Of a stretch of DNA of 64,000 nucleotides, positions 38,749-50,459 are shown one piece after another. Position numbers and translations under genes: made by a program. This DNA comes from Pseudomonas sp. KBW05. GTDB lineage: Bacteria > Pseudomonadota > Gammaproteobacteria > Pseudomonadales > Pseudomonadaceae. Below the pieces are notes generated by a model, which made no database searches, was not told where the DNA came from, and saw only the letters and a list, made by a program, of their open reading frames with translations. Where the stretch lies: positions 372,001-436,000 of the forward strand of contig NZ_QAJM01000007.1 in the NCBI RefSeq assembly GCF_003852405.1, written 5' to 3'. The stretch's first letter is position 1, and the number at the start of each line of letters is the position of its first letter.

Positions 38749-39816
38749 ATGCTGGACTGGAAAAACCGTGCAGACAGTGCCAAAGGCCCCGCTCCTGAGC
38801 CCAAGTCGGCCAACCGCAGCTACTTTCGCACCCTGCTGATGAGCCGCGCCGTGCTCAGCCTGCTGGGCTTGTACCTGTTGGTCACCGGTGGCCTGGGGTG
38901 GTACTGGAGCGAAGAACCGGTGTTGTTTCCGGTCCAGCAAAACGCGCAGATTGCCGCCGAGAAGGAAGGCAAGCAGATGGTGGTGGGCTATACCACCGTC
39001 GAAACCCTCAAGACCGTGGTCGGCACCTTGCTGAACAAACCCGGTGGTTATATTTCCAACGACCGTTTCCCGCCTGGCCTGTGGATGGACAACATGCCGA
39101 GCTGGGAATACGGCGTGCTGGTGCAGGTCCGCGACCTGACCCGTGCCCTGCGTAAAGACTTCGCCCGCTCCCAGTCGCAGTCGGCCGAAGACGCGGACCT
39201 GGCCAAGGCCGAGCCACGCTTCAACTTCGACAACAAGAGCTGGGTGCTGCCGTCCAGCGAGTCGGAATATCAGGAAGGCATCAATTCCCTGAGCCGCTAT
39301 GAAGCGCGCCTGTCCGACCCGAACCAGCGCGGCGCGCTGTTCTATGCCCGCGCCGACAACCTCAACAACTGGCTCGGTGACGTGGCGACCCGCCTGGGTT
39401 CGCTGTCGCAGCGCCTGTCGGCCAGCGTCGGCCGGGTCAAATTGAACACCGCACTGAAAACCGAAGCCCTGGCGCCGGGTGAAGTGCCGCAGGTCGATGA
39501 AGAAGTGGTGGAAACCCCATGGATGCAGATCGACAACGTGTTCTACGAAGCCCGTGGCCAGGCCTGGGCGTTGTCCCACCTGTTGCGCGCCATCGAAGTC
39601 GACTTTGCCGACGTGCTGGCCAAGAAAAACGCTACGGTCAGCGTGCGCCAGATCATTCGTGAGCTGGAAGCCTCGCAGGAACCGGTATGGAGTCCTATGA
39701 TTCTTAACGGCAGTGGCTTCGGTGTACTGGCGAATCATTCGCTGGTGATGGCCAACTATATTTCCCGGGCCAACGCTGCAGTGATCGACTTGCGTCAGCT
39801 CCTCAACCAGGGTTGA
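38749..39816 (+). CDS. DUF2333 membrane protein
   Basis: A 355-residue protein with one N-terminal membrane helix (VLSLLGLYLLVTGGLGWYW, about 43-61) and a large periplasmic domain of the DUF2333 family (VGYTTVETLKTVVGTLLNKPGGYISND, MDNMPSWEYGVLVQVRDL, MILNGSGFGVLANHSLVMANYISRANAAV). It corresponds to PA4842. The function is unknown. Its stop overlaps the start of the Nudix gene, so the two are coupled. Confidence 0.93.
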   Translation: MLDWKNRADSAKGPAPEPKSANRSYFRTLLMSRAVLSLLGLYLLVTGGLGWYWSEEPVLFPVQQNAQIAAEKEGKQMVVGYTTVETLKTVVGTLLNKPGGYISNDRFPPGLWMDNMPSWEYGVLVQVRDLTRALRKDFARSQSQSAEDADLAKAEPRFNFDNKSWVLPSSESEYQEGINSLSRYEARLSDPNQRGALFYARADNLNNWLGDVATRLGSLSQRLSASVGRVKLNTALKTEALAPGEVPQVDEEVVETPWMQIDNVFYEARGQAWALSHLLRAIEVDFADVLAKKNATVSVRQIIRELEASQEPVWSPMILNGSGFGVLANHSLVMANYISRANAAVIDLRQLLNQG

Positions 39817-40355
39817 TGATGGACGCTACTCAAAAAGAGGCCGCGCACCGTGCGGCCTCTGATGCTGAACTGATCTGCTGGGTTGACGAGGAGGACAAGC
39901 TCCTCGGTCACCTGGTCCGGTCCGACCTGCGCCAGCGCGGCCTTATCGGCCGTTGCACCTTTATCTTCCTGTTCAACTCCCAAGGCGAGCTGTGTGTGCA
40001 TCGGCGCACCCTGAGCAAAGCCATGTACCCCGGCTTCTGGGACACGGCGGCGGGTGGGATGGTGGCGGCGGGGGAGAGTTATGCCGGTTCGGCGGCCCGC
40101 GAACTGGAAGAAGAGCTTGGTGTGGCAGGGGTCGAGTTGGTCGAGCATGACCACTTTTACTTCGCTGACGGCGACAGCCGGCTCTGGTGCCGATCCTACT
40201 CTGCCGTGTGGGACGGGCCCCTGCGTTTGCAGCCCGAAGAAGTCATGGAAGCACGCTTTTTGCCCCTCGAAACGGTCCTTCAGGAAGCTGAACAAAAGCC
40301 CTACTGCCCGGACGCCCAGGAAGGCTTGCGCCGCTATCTGGCCCTGCGTCGCTAA
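39816..40355 (+). CDS. Nudix hydrolase (YfcD-like)
   Basis: A 179-residue protein. The Nudix box is complete (GMVAAGESYAGSAARELEEELGV, residues about 76-98; G-x5-E-x7-REL-EE-LGV). It resembles the isopentenyl-diphosphate isomerase/YfcD branch (FIFLFNSQGELCVHRRTLSKAMYPGFWDTAAGG). The substrate is unknown. ATG 39816 overlaps the DUF2333 stop (TGATG); ATG 39819 is equally possible. It corresponds to PA4841. Confidence 0.92.
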   Translation: MMDATQKEAAHRAASDAELICWVDEEDKLLGHLVRSDLRQRGLIGRCTFIFLFNSQGELCVHRRTLSKAMYPGFWDTAAGGMVAAGESYAGSAARELEEELGVAGVELVEHDHFYFADGDSRLWCRSYSAVWDGPLRLQPEEVMEARFLPLETVLQEAEQKPYCPDAQEGLRRYLALRR

Positions 40356-40383
40356 AGTTGCATAAATTGGCGCGTTTTGGCCC

Positions 40384-40412
40384 TTAGCAAGTCGGCTTTT
40401 TGCCGTTACACT
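40384..40412 (+). promoter_or_regulatory. Candidate sigma-70 promoter of the SUI1-family gene
   Basis: TTAGCA (40384-40389), 17-nt spacer, TACACT (40407-40412), each with four of six matches. It would give a leader of about 130 nt ahead of the SUI1-like gene. Confidence 0.45.
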
Positions 40413-40468
40413 GCGCGACTTTTCACCCGAGCCGTCTGCTATTAGGAGTAGGCCGGTTCGGTAGCGCT

Positions 40469-40518
40469 GCCCCTGCCTGAGTGGGGCTTCGCGGTCGGTA
40501 GTCCCGTTGCGGGTACCG
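40469..40518 (+). promoter_or_regulatory. Structured 5' leader of the SUI1-like gene
   Basis: Two hairpins lie in a row: GCCCC/GGGGC with a 9-nt loop (40469-40487), and CGGTA-gt-CCCG/CGGG-TACCG with a 3-nt loop (40496-40518). The second ends 19 nt before the ribosome site. There is no T-run and no recognised riboswitch class. Confidence 0.5.
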
Positions 40519-40549
40519 ATCTGTCTTTGTCCTCCCAAGAGGATTGCCG

Positions 40550-40921
40550 GTGGCCAAAAAAGCCGCATCCTTCGCCGCCCTTGGTGGCCTGGTATTTTCC
40601 ACCGACGCAGGTCGCCACTGCCCGGACTGTCGTCAGCCCGTGGATTCGTGTACCTGCAAACAGACCCTGATCCCCGAAGGCGACGGTATTGCCCGCGTAC
40701 GCCGCGAGAGCAAAGGCCGTGGCGGCAAGACGGTGACCACCATCACCGGCGTGCCGCTGGCCGAAGAGGCCCTGAAGGAACTCGCCACCACGCTGAAAAA
40801 GCGCTGTGGCACCGGTGGCGCGTTGAAAGACGGCGTCATCGAGATCCAGGGTGATCACGTCGAGCTGCTGTTGGCCGAGCTGATCAAGCTCGGTTACAAG
40901 GCCAAGAAGTCCGGCGGCTGA
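40550..40921 (+). CDS. SUI1-family translation initiation factor (YciH)
   Basis: A 123-residue protein related to eukaryotic eIF1, matching PA4840. The C-terminal SUI1 fold has RRESKGRGGKTVTTITGVPL and LKKRCGTGGALKDGVIEIQGDHVE. The N terminus carries four Cys in a ribbon-like set (HCPDCRQPVDSCTC). The GTG at 40550 has AGAGG 7 nt upstream and was chosen over TTG 40544. It probably monitors start-codon choice on the 30S subunit. Confidence 0.9.
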   Translation: MAKKAASFAALGGLVFSTDAGRHCPDCRQPVDSCTCKQTLIPEGDGIARVRRESKGRGGKTVTTITGVPLAEEALKELATTLKKRCGTGGALKDGVIEIQGDHVELLLAELIKLGYKAKKSGG

Positions 40922-41064
40922 AAGCCTCTTTCCGACCTGTGTCTAAACTCTGTCCTGCGCGTGGGGTCTTACCTCGCACGCAGGCAAATCGTCATTTTCA
41001 TTCTTTAGACTGCGCCAGCCTCTGATAGGGGCGGCGCCTTCGACTTCATTTATAGGGGACTTCG

Positions 41065-42978
<1,914 letters not shown>

Positions 42979-42999
42979 ATCGGGTTGATGCAAATCCCC

Positions 43000-43088
43000 T
43001 GTGGGAGCGGGCTTGCTCGCGAAAGCGGTACATCAGTCACACATGTGTTAACTGACCCACCGCTTTCGCGAGCAAGCCCGCTCCCACA
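43000..43088. repeat. REPIN
   Basis: A standard inverted REP pair, 21 nt after the speA stop, with ACATGTGT-containing spacer. It may serve as the 3' boundary of the speA transcript. Confidence 0.93.
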
Positions 43089-43131
43089 TTTGGGTCCTTG
43101 TTTGGCGGTAAATTTTCGCAGGGACTGAACG

Positions 43132-44025
43132 ATGTCGAGCAAACTCCTGCAAGCATTCACCCTGGCACTCACCGCATTCCTCGCGGCCTGCTCCCCGATC
43201 AAAGTGCTCAACGCACTCACCCCCTCCAGTACCTTCACCAAAACTTCTTCCATCGCCTACGGCACCGATCCTCGGCAACAGCTCGATATCTACCGACCTG
43301 CGCCGGCGATTACCAACGCCCCCGTGGTGGTGTTTTTCTACGGTGGCAGCTGGAACAACGGCTCCAAGGATGACTACGGTTTCGTCGGCGAAGCCCTGGC
43401 TTCGCGCGGTATCGTCGTGGTCATCGCCGATTACCGTCTCTACCCGCAGGTGCGTTACCCCGCCTTTCTCCAGGACGGCGCCCAAGCGGTGGCCTGGACC
43501 TATCAGCACATCGCTGACTACGGCGCCGATCCCCAGCAGCTCTATGTGATGGGCCACAGCTCCGGCGCCTACAATGCCTCGATGCTGGCGCTGGATGCGC
43601 GCTGGCTGAATGACGTGGGCTTGTCGCCGGCCCTATTCAAAGGCTGGATCGGCCTGGCCGGGCCCTACGACTTCCTGCCGATTGAAAACCGCGACGTGCG
43701 GCCGGTGTTTTTCTTCCCCGACTCGCCGCCTGAATCCCAGCCAATCAACCACGTGAGTGCCGGCGCGCCACCGAGCCTGTTGATCGCCTCGACGGATGAC
43801 GACCTGGTCAACCCCGCGCGCAATACCGGCGGGCTGGCGCAGAAGCTACGCGCGGCAGGCGTGCCGGTGGAAGCGTTTTACTTCGACAAAACCAGCCACG
43901 CGACATTGGTGGCCTCGCTCTCCAGGCCGCTACGTTGGCTGGCGCCGGTGCTGGACCGCGTCACCGCGTTTATCCAAGCCACTGGTCCTGCCGGTTCAAG
44001 CGCCAGGCAATCGCCCACAAAGTGA
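43132..44025 (+). CDS. Alpha/beta-hydrolase esterase, probable lipoprotein
   Basis: A 297-residue hydrolase. The N-terminal signal ends in a lipobox (LTAFLAAC, Cys20), predicting a lipoprotein. The catalytic fold of the carboxylesterase/HSL type has the oxyanion segment VVFFYGGSW, the nucleophile elbow GHSSGAYNA (Ser in GHSSG near residue 143), the acid Asp in STDDDLVNPA near 222 and the His in KTSHATLV near 254. Substrate unknown. Its 3' end overlaps the convergent MATE gene by 56 bp. Confidence 0.88.
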   Translation: MSSKLLQAFTLALTAFLAACSPIKVLNALTPSSTFTKTSSIAYGTDPRQQLDIYRPAPAITNAPVVVFFYGGSWNNGSKDDYGFVGEALASRGIVVVIADYRLYPQVRYPAFLQDGAQAVAWTYQHIADYGADPQQLYVMGHSSGAYNASMLALDARWLNDVGLSPALFKGWIGLAGPYDFLPIENRDVRPVFFFPDSPPESQPINHVSAGAPPSLLIASTDDDLVNPARNTGGLAQKLRAAGVPVEAFYFDKTSHATLVASLSRPLRWLAPVLDRVTAFIQATGPAGSSARQSPTK

Positions 44026-45307
44026 GGCTGCGCAACGCCATGAACAGCAGGAAGGTGAGCCACAGCCCGTGGTTGCCCAAACCCTGCAACGCCCAGGCGA
44101 AAGGCAGCGTCAGCAACACCGTCAGCAACATGCCATTGCGCATCTCCCGCGCGCGGGTGGCGCCGATGAACAGGCCATCAAGCAAATAACTCCACACTGC
44201 AATCAACGGCAGTACCGCCAGGTACGGCAGGTAGCGGTCCGCCGTTTCGCGCACGCTGGGGATGTCGGTCTGCATGGCGATAAACAGGTGCCCGCCGAGC
44301 GTGAACAGCAAGGCAAAACCGACGCTGGCGATCAGCGACCAGCCGCCGGCGACCACCAGTGAGCGCCGCAGCGCCTGGCGGTCGTGAGCGCCGATGGCAT
44401 GGCCGCACAGGGCTTCAACCGCGTGGGCCAAACCATCCAAGGCGTGGGCGGTCAGCAACAGGCCGTTGAGCAGCAGCGCGTTGGCCGCCACGGTGGCATC
44501 GCCCAAACGTGCGCCTTGCACGGTGATCATGAAAAACACCGACTGTAACGCGAGGCTGCGGATAAAGATGTCGCGGTTCACCGCGAGCAGTGGGCGCCAG
44601 CTCTCCCACAGTTTCAGCGCAGCCCAGGCGATCTGTCCGGGGTAGGCACGCAGGGCTTTTTGCGTGAGGGCCAGGCCGAGCAGGGCGCCGGTCCATTCGG
44701 CGATCACGGACGCCCGCGCGGAGCCGACCACGCCCCAATCCAGTCCGAGGACGAACCACAGGTTCAGCGCGATATTCACCAGGTTGGTGGTCAGCAGAAT
44801 CGCCAGCGGCGCGCGGGCGTTCTGGGTGCCGAGGAACCAGCCGACCAGCGCGTAGCTTGCAAGCGCTGCGGGCAGGCCGAACAGGCGGGTGTGGAAAAAG
44901 TCCTGGGTCAGTTGATTGAGCTCGGGGGAAGGCTGCATCCATTCAAGGGCCAGATGGCTGAAGGGAATGCCTACCGTGCCCAGCAACATCGCCAGCCCCA
45001 GCGCCAGCAGCAGTCCCTGCAGGAGGATTTGCCGCAACGCCGCGCCATCATTGCGCCCAGCGGCCTGGGCAGCGAAGCCGGTGGAGCCCATGCGCAGGAA
45101 GCCCATGGCCCAAGCCAGGAAGGTGTACAGGCTGGCGCCGACGGCCACGGCGCCCAGCTGGTGGGCGTGGGGCAAGTGGCCGATGACCATGCTGTCTACC
45201 AGGGCTACCAATGGCACCGAGATGTTCGACAGGATCATCGGCGCGGCCAGGACCCAGACCTTGTGGTGGGTGGGGCGGTGGCGCCAGTCGGTGAGTAGGG
45301 TGGGCAT
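43970..45307 (-). CDS. MATE-family efflux transporter (DinF-like)
   Basis: A 445-residue inner-membrane protein with about twelve helices in two halves: KVWVLAAPMILSNISVPLVALVDSMVIGHL at the N terminus and the equivalent in the second half (FIRSLALQSVFFMITVQGARLGDATVAANALLL). DinF/NorM subfamily; probably exports cationic or toxic organics with H+ or Na+. ATG 45307 has a GAGGAG site; the frame to 45382 extends through non-coding DNA. It overlaps the esterase gene tail to tail. Confidence 0.92.
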   Translation of the reverse strand: MPTLLTDWRHRPTHHKVWVLAAPMILSNISVPLVALVDSMVIGHLPHAHQLGAVAVGASLYTFLAWAMGFLRMGSTGFAAQAAGRNDGAALRQILLQGLLLALGLAMLLGTVGIPFSHLALEWMQPSPELNQLTQDFFHTRLFGLPAALASYALVGWFLGTQNARAPLAILLTTNLVNIALNLWFVLGLDWGVVGSARASVIAEWTGALLGLALTQKALRAYPGQIAWAALKLWESWRPLLAVNRDIFIRSLALQSVFFMITVQGARLGDATVAANALLLNGLLLTAHALDGLAHAVEALCGHAIGAHDRQALRRSLVVAGGWSLIASVGFALLFTLGGHLFIAMQTDIPSVRETADRYLPYLAVLPLIAVWSYLLDGLFIGATRAREMRNGMLLTVLLTLPFAWALQGLGNHGLWLTFLLFMALRSLTLWAIAWRLNRQDQWLG

Positions 45308-45363
45308 GCGGGCTCCTCGGGGAGCGGCATTGTAACCATCCCTTAATGCCACCGCAGGACCAA

Positions 45364-45383
45364 TGTGGGAGCTGGCTTCCACA
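45364..45383. repeat. Short REP-like hairpin
   Basis: TGTGGGAGCTGGCTTCCACA folds with one mismatch. It resembles the end of the REP but lacks the GCTCGC core. It lies between the divergent MATE and alpha-2-macroglobulin genes. Confidence 0.6.
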
Positions 45384-45534
45384 GGGACTCACCTGTGTTT
45401 GTGGGATTTGGCTTGGCATCACGTCCCATCAAGAACCAAACCACCCTCCGTCGGTCAATGTGACCAGCACCTCATCGGCCCCACACAGGCTGATATATAG
45501 TTCATCCCTCGGCCCCTCCCACTACGAGTGCCCC

Positions 45535-48500
45535 ATGCTTAACAAAGGACTGTTCCTGGCCTGCGCGCTGGCCCTGCTGAGCGCCTGCGATTCTTCCGAT
45601 AAACCGGCAGCCCCGCCGGCCCCAGCAGCAGCGGCGGTTGCGCCCAAGCCTGCCAAAGCAGCGGTGGACGTGGCAGCGCTGAAGCAGCGCTACGCCGGGC
45701 GTGAGCTGAGCGTGGTGGATGTGTCCGAGGTGCAGCTCGACGGGGCCAGCACGCTCTCCGTGAGTTTTTCCATTCCCCTGGACCCCGAGCAGAAATTCGC
45801 CGACAAACTCCATCTGGTGGACAGCAAGTCCGGCAAGGTCGACGGCGCCTGGGAAATCTCCGATAACCTGATGGAACTGCGCCTGCGCCATCTGGAGCCG
45901 CAGCGCAAACTCGTGCTGACGGTCGATGCCGGCGTGAAGGCGGTCAACGACGCCAAGCTTGCCGCCGAATACATCGCCCGCCTGGAAACCCGCGACCTGC
46001 AAGCCACCGTCGGCTTCGCCAGTCGTGGCACCTTGCTGCCGACGCGGTTGGCCGAAGGCCTGCCGGTGATCGCGTTGAACGTCGACAAGATCGACGTCGA
46101 ATTCTTCCGCATCAAGCCCGAATCCCTGCCCACCTTCCTCGCGCAGTGGGGGCGAAACACCAGCCTGCAAAGTTATGAATCCCGCGAACTGCTGCCCCTG
46201 GCCGATCTGGTCTACGGCGGCCGCTTCGACCTGAACCCGGCGCGCAATACCCGCGAAACCCTGTTGCTGCCGATCGCCGGCCTCAAGCAATTGCAACAGC
46301 CGGGCGTATACCTGGCGGTGATGCGGGCGTCGGGCACCTACAACTATTCCCAGCCGGCCACGCTGTTCACCCTGAGTGATATCGGCCTGTCAGTGCACCG
46401 CTACGCCAATCGGCTGGATGTGTTTACCCAGGCGCTGGAAGGCGGCAAGGCGCTGGATGGTGTCGATCTGGAAGTGCTCGATGCCGACGGCCGCGTGTTG
46501 GGCCAGGGCAAGACCGAGAAGGGCGGCCACGCCGAGTTGCCGTTGCCGAAAAAGGCCCAGGTGCTGCTGGCCAAGCAAGGCGAGCAGACCAGTATGCTGC
46601 GCCTCGACAGCGCCGCGCTGGACCTGGCGGAGTTCGACATCGGTGGGCAGCCGTCCCATCCGTTGCAGTTCTTTGTGTTCGGCCCGCGCGACCTGTATCG
46701 CCCCGGCGAAACCGTGCTGCTCAACGCGCTGTTGCGGGACAAGGATGGCCACGCGGTCAAACCGCAGCCGGTGAGCGTCGAAGTGCGCCGCCCGGACGAG
46801 CAGGTCAGCCGCAAATTCGTCTGGGATGCGGACGCCTCCGGCCTCTATCAATATCAACTGCAACTGGCCGGCGAAGCCCCGACCGGGCGCTGGCAGCTGG
46901 TGTTCGACCTCGGCGATGGCAAGCCGCAGCTGTATGAGTTCCTCGTCGAAGACTTCCTGCCCGAGCGCCTGGCGTTGGAGCTCAAGGGCAGCGACACAGC
47001 ATTGAGCCCAGCGGATAACCCGGTGATCCAGGTCAACGGTCGTTACCTGTATGGCGCGCCGGCCTCGGGCAATCGGGTCAGCGGCCAGGTTTATGTGCGG
47101 CCATTGCGCGAGGCGGTCAAATCGCTGCCGGGCTACCAGTTCGGCTCCGTCACCGAAGAGGAACTGAGCCAGGACTTCGAACTGGACGAAAGCGTGCTTG
47201 ACGCCAAGGGCCACGAAGAACTGACCCTGGAAAGCAAATGGGCCGACGCCAAGTCGCCGCTGCAATTGATCGTGCAAGCCAGCCTGCAAGAGTCCGGTGG
47301 GCGGCCGATCACCCGGCGCCTGGTGCAGCCGATCTGGCCGGCCGAGCAACTGCCGGGCCTGCGCGGGTTGTTTGACGGCAAGGAAACCAATGGCGACGGC
47401 CCGGCGGAATTCGAAGTGCTGCTGGCCAACCAGGACGGGCAGAAACTCGCCGCGCAAAACCTCAAGGTACGCCTGGTGCGCGAGCGCCGCGACTACTACT
47501 GGAATTACTCCGAGAACGATGGCTGGAGCTACCACTTCAACGAGAAATTCCTCAACCTCGATGAGCAGACCCTGAACATCAAGGCCGGCGACACCGCCAA
47601 GGTCAGCTTCCAGGTCGAGTGGGGCCCGTACCGCGTCGAGGTCGAAGACCCGCAGACCGGGCTGGTCAGCAGCCTGCGCTTCTGGGCCGGCTACCAGGCC
47701 CAGGACAACACCGAAGGCGGCGCCGTGCGCCCCGACCAGGTCAAGCTGGCGCTGGATAAACCGGCGTATGGCGACGGCGATACCGCCAACGTCACGGTCA
47801 CTCCGCCCGCTGCCGGTAAAGGCTACCTGTTGGTGGAGTCCGCCGAAGGCCCGTTGTGGTGGCAGGAAATCGAGGTGCCGGCCGAAGGCAAAAGCTTCGC
47901 CGTGAAACTCGACCCGAAATGGTCGCGCCATGACCTGTACGTGAGCGCCCTGGTGATCCGTCCCGGCGAGCGCAAAGCCAATATCACCCCCAAACGTGCG
48001 GTGGGCTTGCTGCACCTGCCGCTGGATCGCACCCAGCGCAAACTGGGCCTGACCCTCACCGCGCCGGAAAAAATGCGCCCCAAACAACCGCTGACGGTGA
48101 AAGTCGCGGCGAAAAATGCCGATGGCAGCGTGCCGAAACAGGTGCATGTGCTGGTGGCCGCGGTGGACGTCGGTATCCTGAATATCACCGAATACCCGAC
48201 GCCAGACCCGTACTCCAGCCTGTTCGGCCGCAAGGCCTACGGTGTGGACCAGTTCGACATCTATGGCCAGTTGATCGAAGCCGGCCAAGGCCGCCTGGCC
48301 AGCCTGGCGTTTGGTGGTGATGCGGCGCTGGCCAAGGGCGGCAAGCGGCCTGACACCAGCGTGACCATCGTCGCCCTGCAAAGCGCGCCGGTGACTTTGA
48401 ATGACCAGGGCGAGGGCGAAGTCAGCGTCAACATTCCCGACTTCAACGGCGAACTGCGCCTGATGGCCCAGGCCTGGAGCGATGATCGCTACGGCATGGC

Positions 48501-50433
48501 CGAAGCCAAGACGGTGATTGCTGCGCCGTTGATCGCTGAACTGTCGGCGCCGCGCTTCCTCGCCGGTGGCGACCAGACGACGTTGGCGCTGGACCTGTCC
48601 AACCTGTCGGGCAAGGCGCAGAAACTTGATGTACGTGTGAGTGTTGAAGGCCAACTTGAGCCAGTCGATGAAGGTGGGCAAACCGTCGAACTGAAACAGG
48701 GCCAGCGCACCACGCTGCGCATCCCGGTGAAAGCCTGGGGCGGCCTGGGGCAGGGCAAGGTCAAGGTCACGGTGAACGGCCTCGACCTGCCGGGTGAAAA
48801 CCTGCCGCCGTTCAGCCGCGAGTGGACCCTGGGCGTGCGCCCGGCGTATCCGGCCCTGCTCAAGCATTACCGCGCGGTGCTCAAGGATCAGCCGTGGAGC
48901 CTGCCCGCGGGCGCCCTGGATCAGTTCGATGCGTCGGGGCGTGAGGCGCTGTTGAGCCTGTCGAGCCGGCCGCCGTTGAACCTCGGCGCGCAGATCAGCG
49001 CGCTCAAGGCCTACCCGTATGGCTGCCTGGAACAGACCGCCAGCGGTCTGTACCCGTCGCTGTATGCCGACGATGCCTTGCTCAAGCGCCTGGCGATCAA
49101 GGGCGAGCCGGATGCCGAGCGCAAACGCAAGATCGAACTGGGCATCGAACGCCTGCTGGGCATGCAGCGTTACAACGGCAGCTTTGGTTTGTGGGGCGCC
49201 GATGGCGAAGAAGAATATTGGCTGACGGCTTACGTCACCGACTTCCTGCTGCGCGCCCGCGATCAAGGCTTTGCCATGCCGCCTGAAGCCTTGAAGAAGG
49301 CCAGCGAGCGCCTGCTGCGTTATGTGCAGGAACGCAATCTGATCGAGGTCGATTACAGCGACAACGCCGAGCACACCCGTTTCGCCGTACAGGCCTACGC
49401 CGGCATGGTGCTGGCGCGCAGCCAACAGGCGCCGTTGGGCGCGCTGCGCAGCCTGTTCGAGCGCCGTAGCGACGCTCGCTCCGGGCTGCCATTGGTGCAA
49501 CTGGCTATCGCCCTGCAAAAAATGGGCGACCAGCCGCGTGCGGACCAGGCGTTGCTGGCCGGTCTGGCGGCGCAGCGCAATGCCAATGAATGGCTGGCCG
49601 ACTACGGCAGCCCGCTGCGTGATCAGGCGATGATCCTGGCGTTGCTGGAAGAGAACGACCTGGCCAAGGGCAAGCGTGAGGAGCGCTTGTTTACGTTGTC
49701 GGATCAGCTAGCGGCCAGTCCGTATCTGTCGACGCAGGAGCGCAATTCGCTCTTCCTCGCCGGACGCCTGGGGTTTGCCAAGCCTGAGTCGGACTGGAAA
49801 GTGCTGCTCGATGGCAGCGGTGGCATTCATGAACTGAACAATCAGCAGTCAACTCTGGACCTGGAAGGCAAGCTGCTGTCTGGCAACCTGAGCCTGACCA
49901 ATCAGAGCGACACGCCGGTGTATCAACAACTGACGATTTCGGGTTATCCACAAGTGCCGCCAGCACCGGGTGGCGACAACCTGAGCATCCGTCGCGAATA
50001 CCTGGGCATGAACGGCCAGCCGCTGAACCTGCGCAACCTCAACAGCGGCGACCTGGTGCTGGTGCACCTGGCGGTCAGCGCCAAGCAGCGCGTGCCGGAT
50101 GCCCTGGTGGTGGACCTGCTGCCGGCCGGCCTGGAACTGGAAAACCAGAACCTGGCGCAAAGCGCGGCCAGCCTGGAGAACGCCAGCAGCCAGGTGAAGG
50201 AATGGCGTGAGTCCATGCAGAACGCCTCGCTCAAGCACCAGGAGTTCCGTGATGATCGTTATGTGGCGGCGTTGAACCTGGACGGTTCCGGCACCACGCA
50301 CCTGCTGTATCTGGCGCGTGCGGTGACGCCGGGCACGTACCGCGTACCGCCGCCGCAAGTGGAGTCGATGTACCGGCCGAACTGGCAGGCGGTGGGAGAA
50401 ACCCCGGCAGACCTGGTAATCAAAGGCCGCTGA
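45535..50433 (+). CDS. yfhM: Bacterial alpha-2-macroglobulin (YfhM type)
   Basis: A 1632-residue periplasmic lipoprotein. The signal ends in the lipobox LALLSAC (Cys17), then an Ala/Pro linker. MG domains follow (FVFGPRDLYRPGETVLLNALLRD is a classical MG2 start near residue 390). The thioester domain has the intact motif GCLEQ (Cys1164), then YNGSFGLWGADGEEEYWLTAYVTDFLLRA. The thioester can trap attacking proteases. The frame begins at 45346 but ATG 45535 gives the signal peptide. It lies just upstream of pbpC, its usual partner: A2M guards while PbpC repairs the wall. Confidence 0.95.
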   Translation: MLNKGLFLACALALLSACDSSDKPAAPPAPAAAAVAPKPAKAAVDVAALKQRYAGRELSVVDVSEVQLDGASTLSVSFSIPLDPEQKFADKLHLVDSKSGKVDGAWEISDNLMELRLRHLEPQRKLVLTVDAGVKAVNDAKLAAEYIARLETRDLQATVGFASRGTLLPTRLAEGLPVIALNVDKIDVEFFRIKPESLPTFLAQWGRNTSLQSYESRELLPLADLVYGGRFDLNPARNTRETLLLPIAGLKQLQQPGVYLAVMRASGTYNYSQPATLFTLSDIGLSVHRYANRLDVFTQALEGGKALDGVDLEVLDADGRVLGQGKTEKGGHAELPLPKKAQVLLAKQGEQTSMLRLDSAALDLAEFDIGGQPSHPLQFFVFGPRDLYRPGETVLLNALLRDKDGHAVKPQPVSVEVRRPDEQVSRKFVWDADASGLYQYQLQLAGEAPTGRWQLVFDLGDGKPQLYEFLVEDFLPERLALELKGSDTALSPADNPVIQVNGRYLYGAPASGNRVSGQVYVRPLREAVKSLPGYQFGSVTEEELSQDFELDESVLDAKGHEELTLESKWADAKSPLQLIVQASLQESGGRPITRRLVQPIWPAEQLPGLRGLFDGKETNGDGPAEFEVLLANQDGQKLAAQNLKVRLVRERRDYYWNYSENDGWSYHFNEKFLNLDEQTLNIKAGDTAKVSFQVEWGPYRVEVEDPQTGLVSSLRFWAGYQAQDNTEGGAVRPDQVKLALDKPAYGDGDTANVTVTPPAAGKGYLLVESAEGPLWWQEIEVPAEGKSFAVKLDPKWSRHDLYVSALVIRPGERKANITPKRAVGLLHLPLDRTQRKLGLTLTAPEKMRPKQPLTVKVAAKNADGSVPKQVHVLVAAVDVGILNITEYPTPDPYSSLFGRKAYGVDQFDIYGQLIEAGQGRLASLAFGGDAALAKGGKRPDTSVTIVALQSAPVTLNDQGEGEVSVNIPDFNGELRLMAQAWSDDRYGMAEAKTVIAAPLIAELSAPRFLAGGDQTTLALDLSNLSGKAQKLDVRVSVEGQLEPVDEGGQTVELKQGQRTTLRIPVKAWGGLGQGKVKVTVNGLDLPGENLPPFSREWTLGVRPAYPALLKHYRAVLKDQPWSLPAGALDQFDASGREALLSLSSRPPLNLGAQISALKAYPYGCLEQTASGLYPSLYADDALLKRLAIKGEPDAERKRKIELGIERLLGMQRYNGSFGLWGADGEEEYWLTAYVTDFLLRARDQGFAMPPEALKKASERLLRYVQERNLIEVDYSDNAEHTRFAVQAYAGMVLARSQQAPLGALRSLFERRSDARSGLPLVQLAIALQKMGDQPRADQALLAGLAAQRNANEWLADYGSPLRDQAMILALLEENDLAKGKREERLFTLSDQLAASPYLSTQERNSLFLAGRLGFAKPESDWKVLLDGSGGIHELNNQQSTLDLEGKLLSGNLSLTNQSDTPVYQQLTISGYPQVPPAPGGDNLSIRREYLGMNGQPLNLRNLNSGDLVLVHLAVSAKQRVPDALVVDLLPAGLELENQNLAQSAASLENASSQVKEWRESMQNASLKHQEFRDDRYVAALNLDGSGTTHLLYLARAVTPGTYRVPPPQVESMYRPNWQAVGETPADLVIKGR

Positions 50434-50459
50434 AACCTCAACTTGAAATGAGGCCTAAA

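Noticed and set aside
46390-49518. 1042-codon open frame on the minus strand inside the alpha-2-macroglobulin gene
   Set aside because: It is a shadow of a high-GC gene: it lacks domains, has Arg/Gln/His-rich composition, and the plus strand encodes a clear conserved protein.
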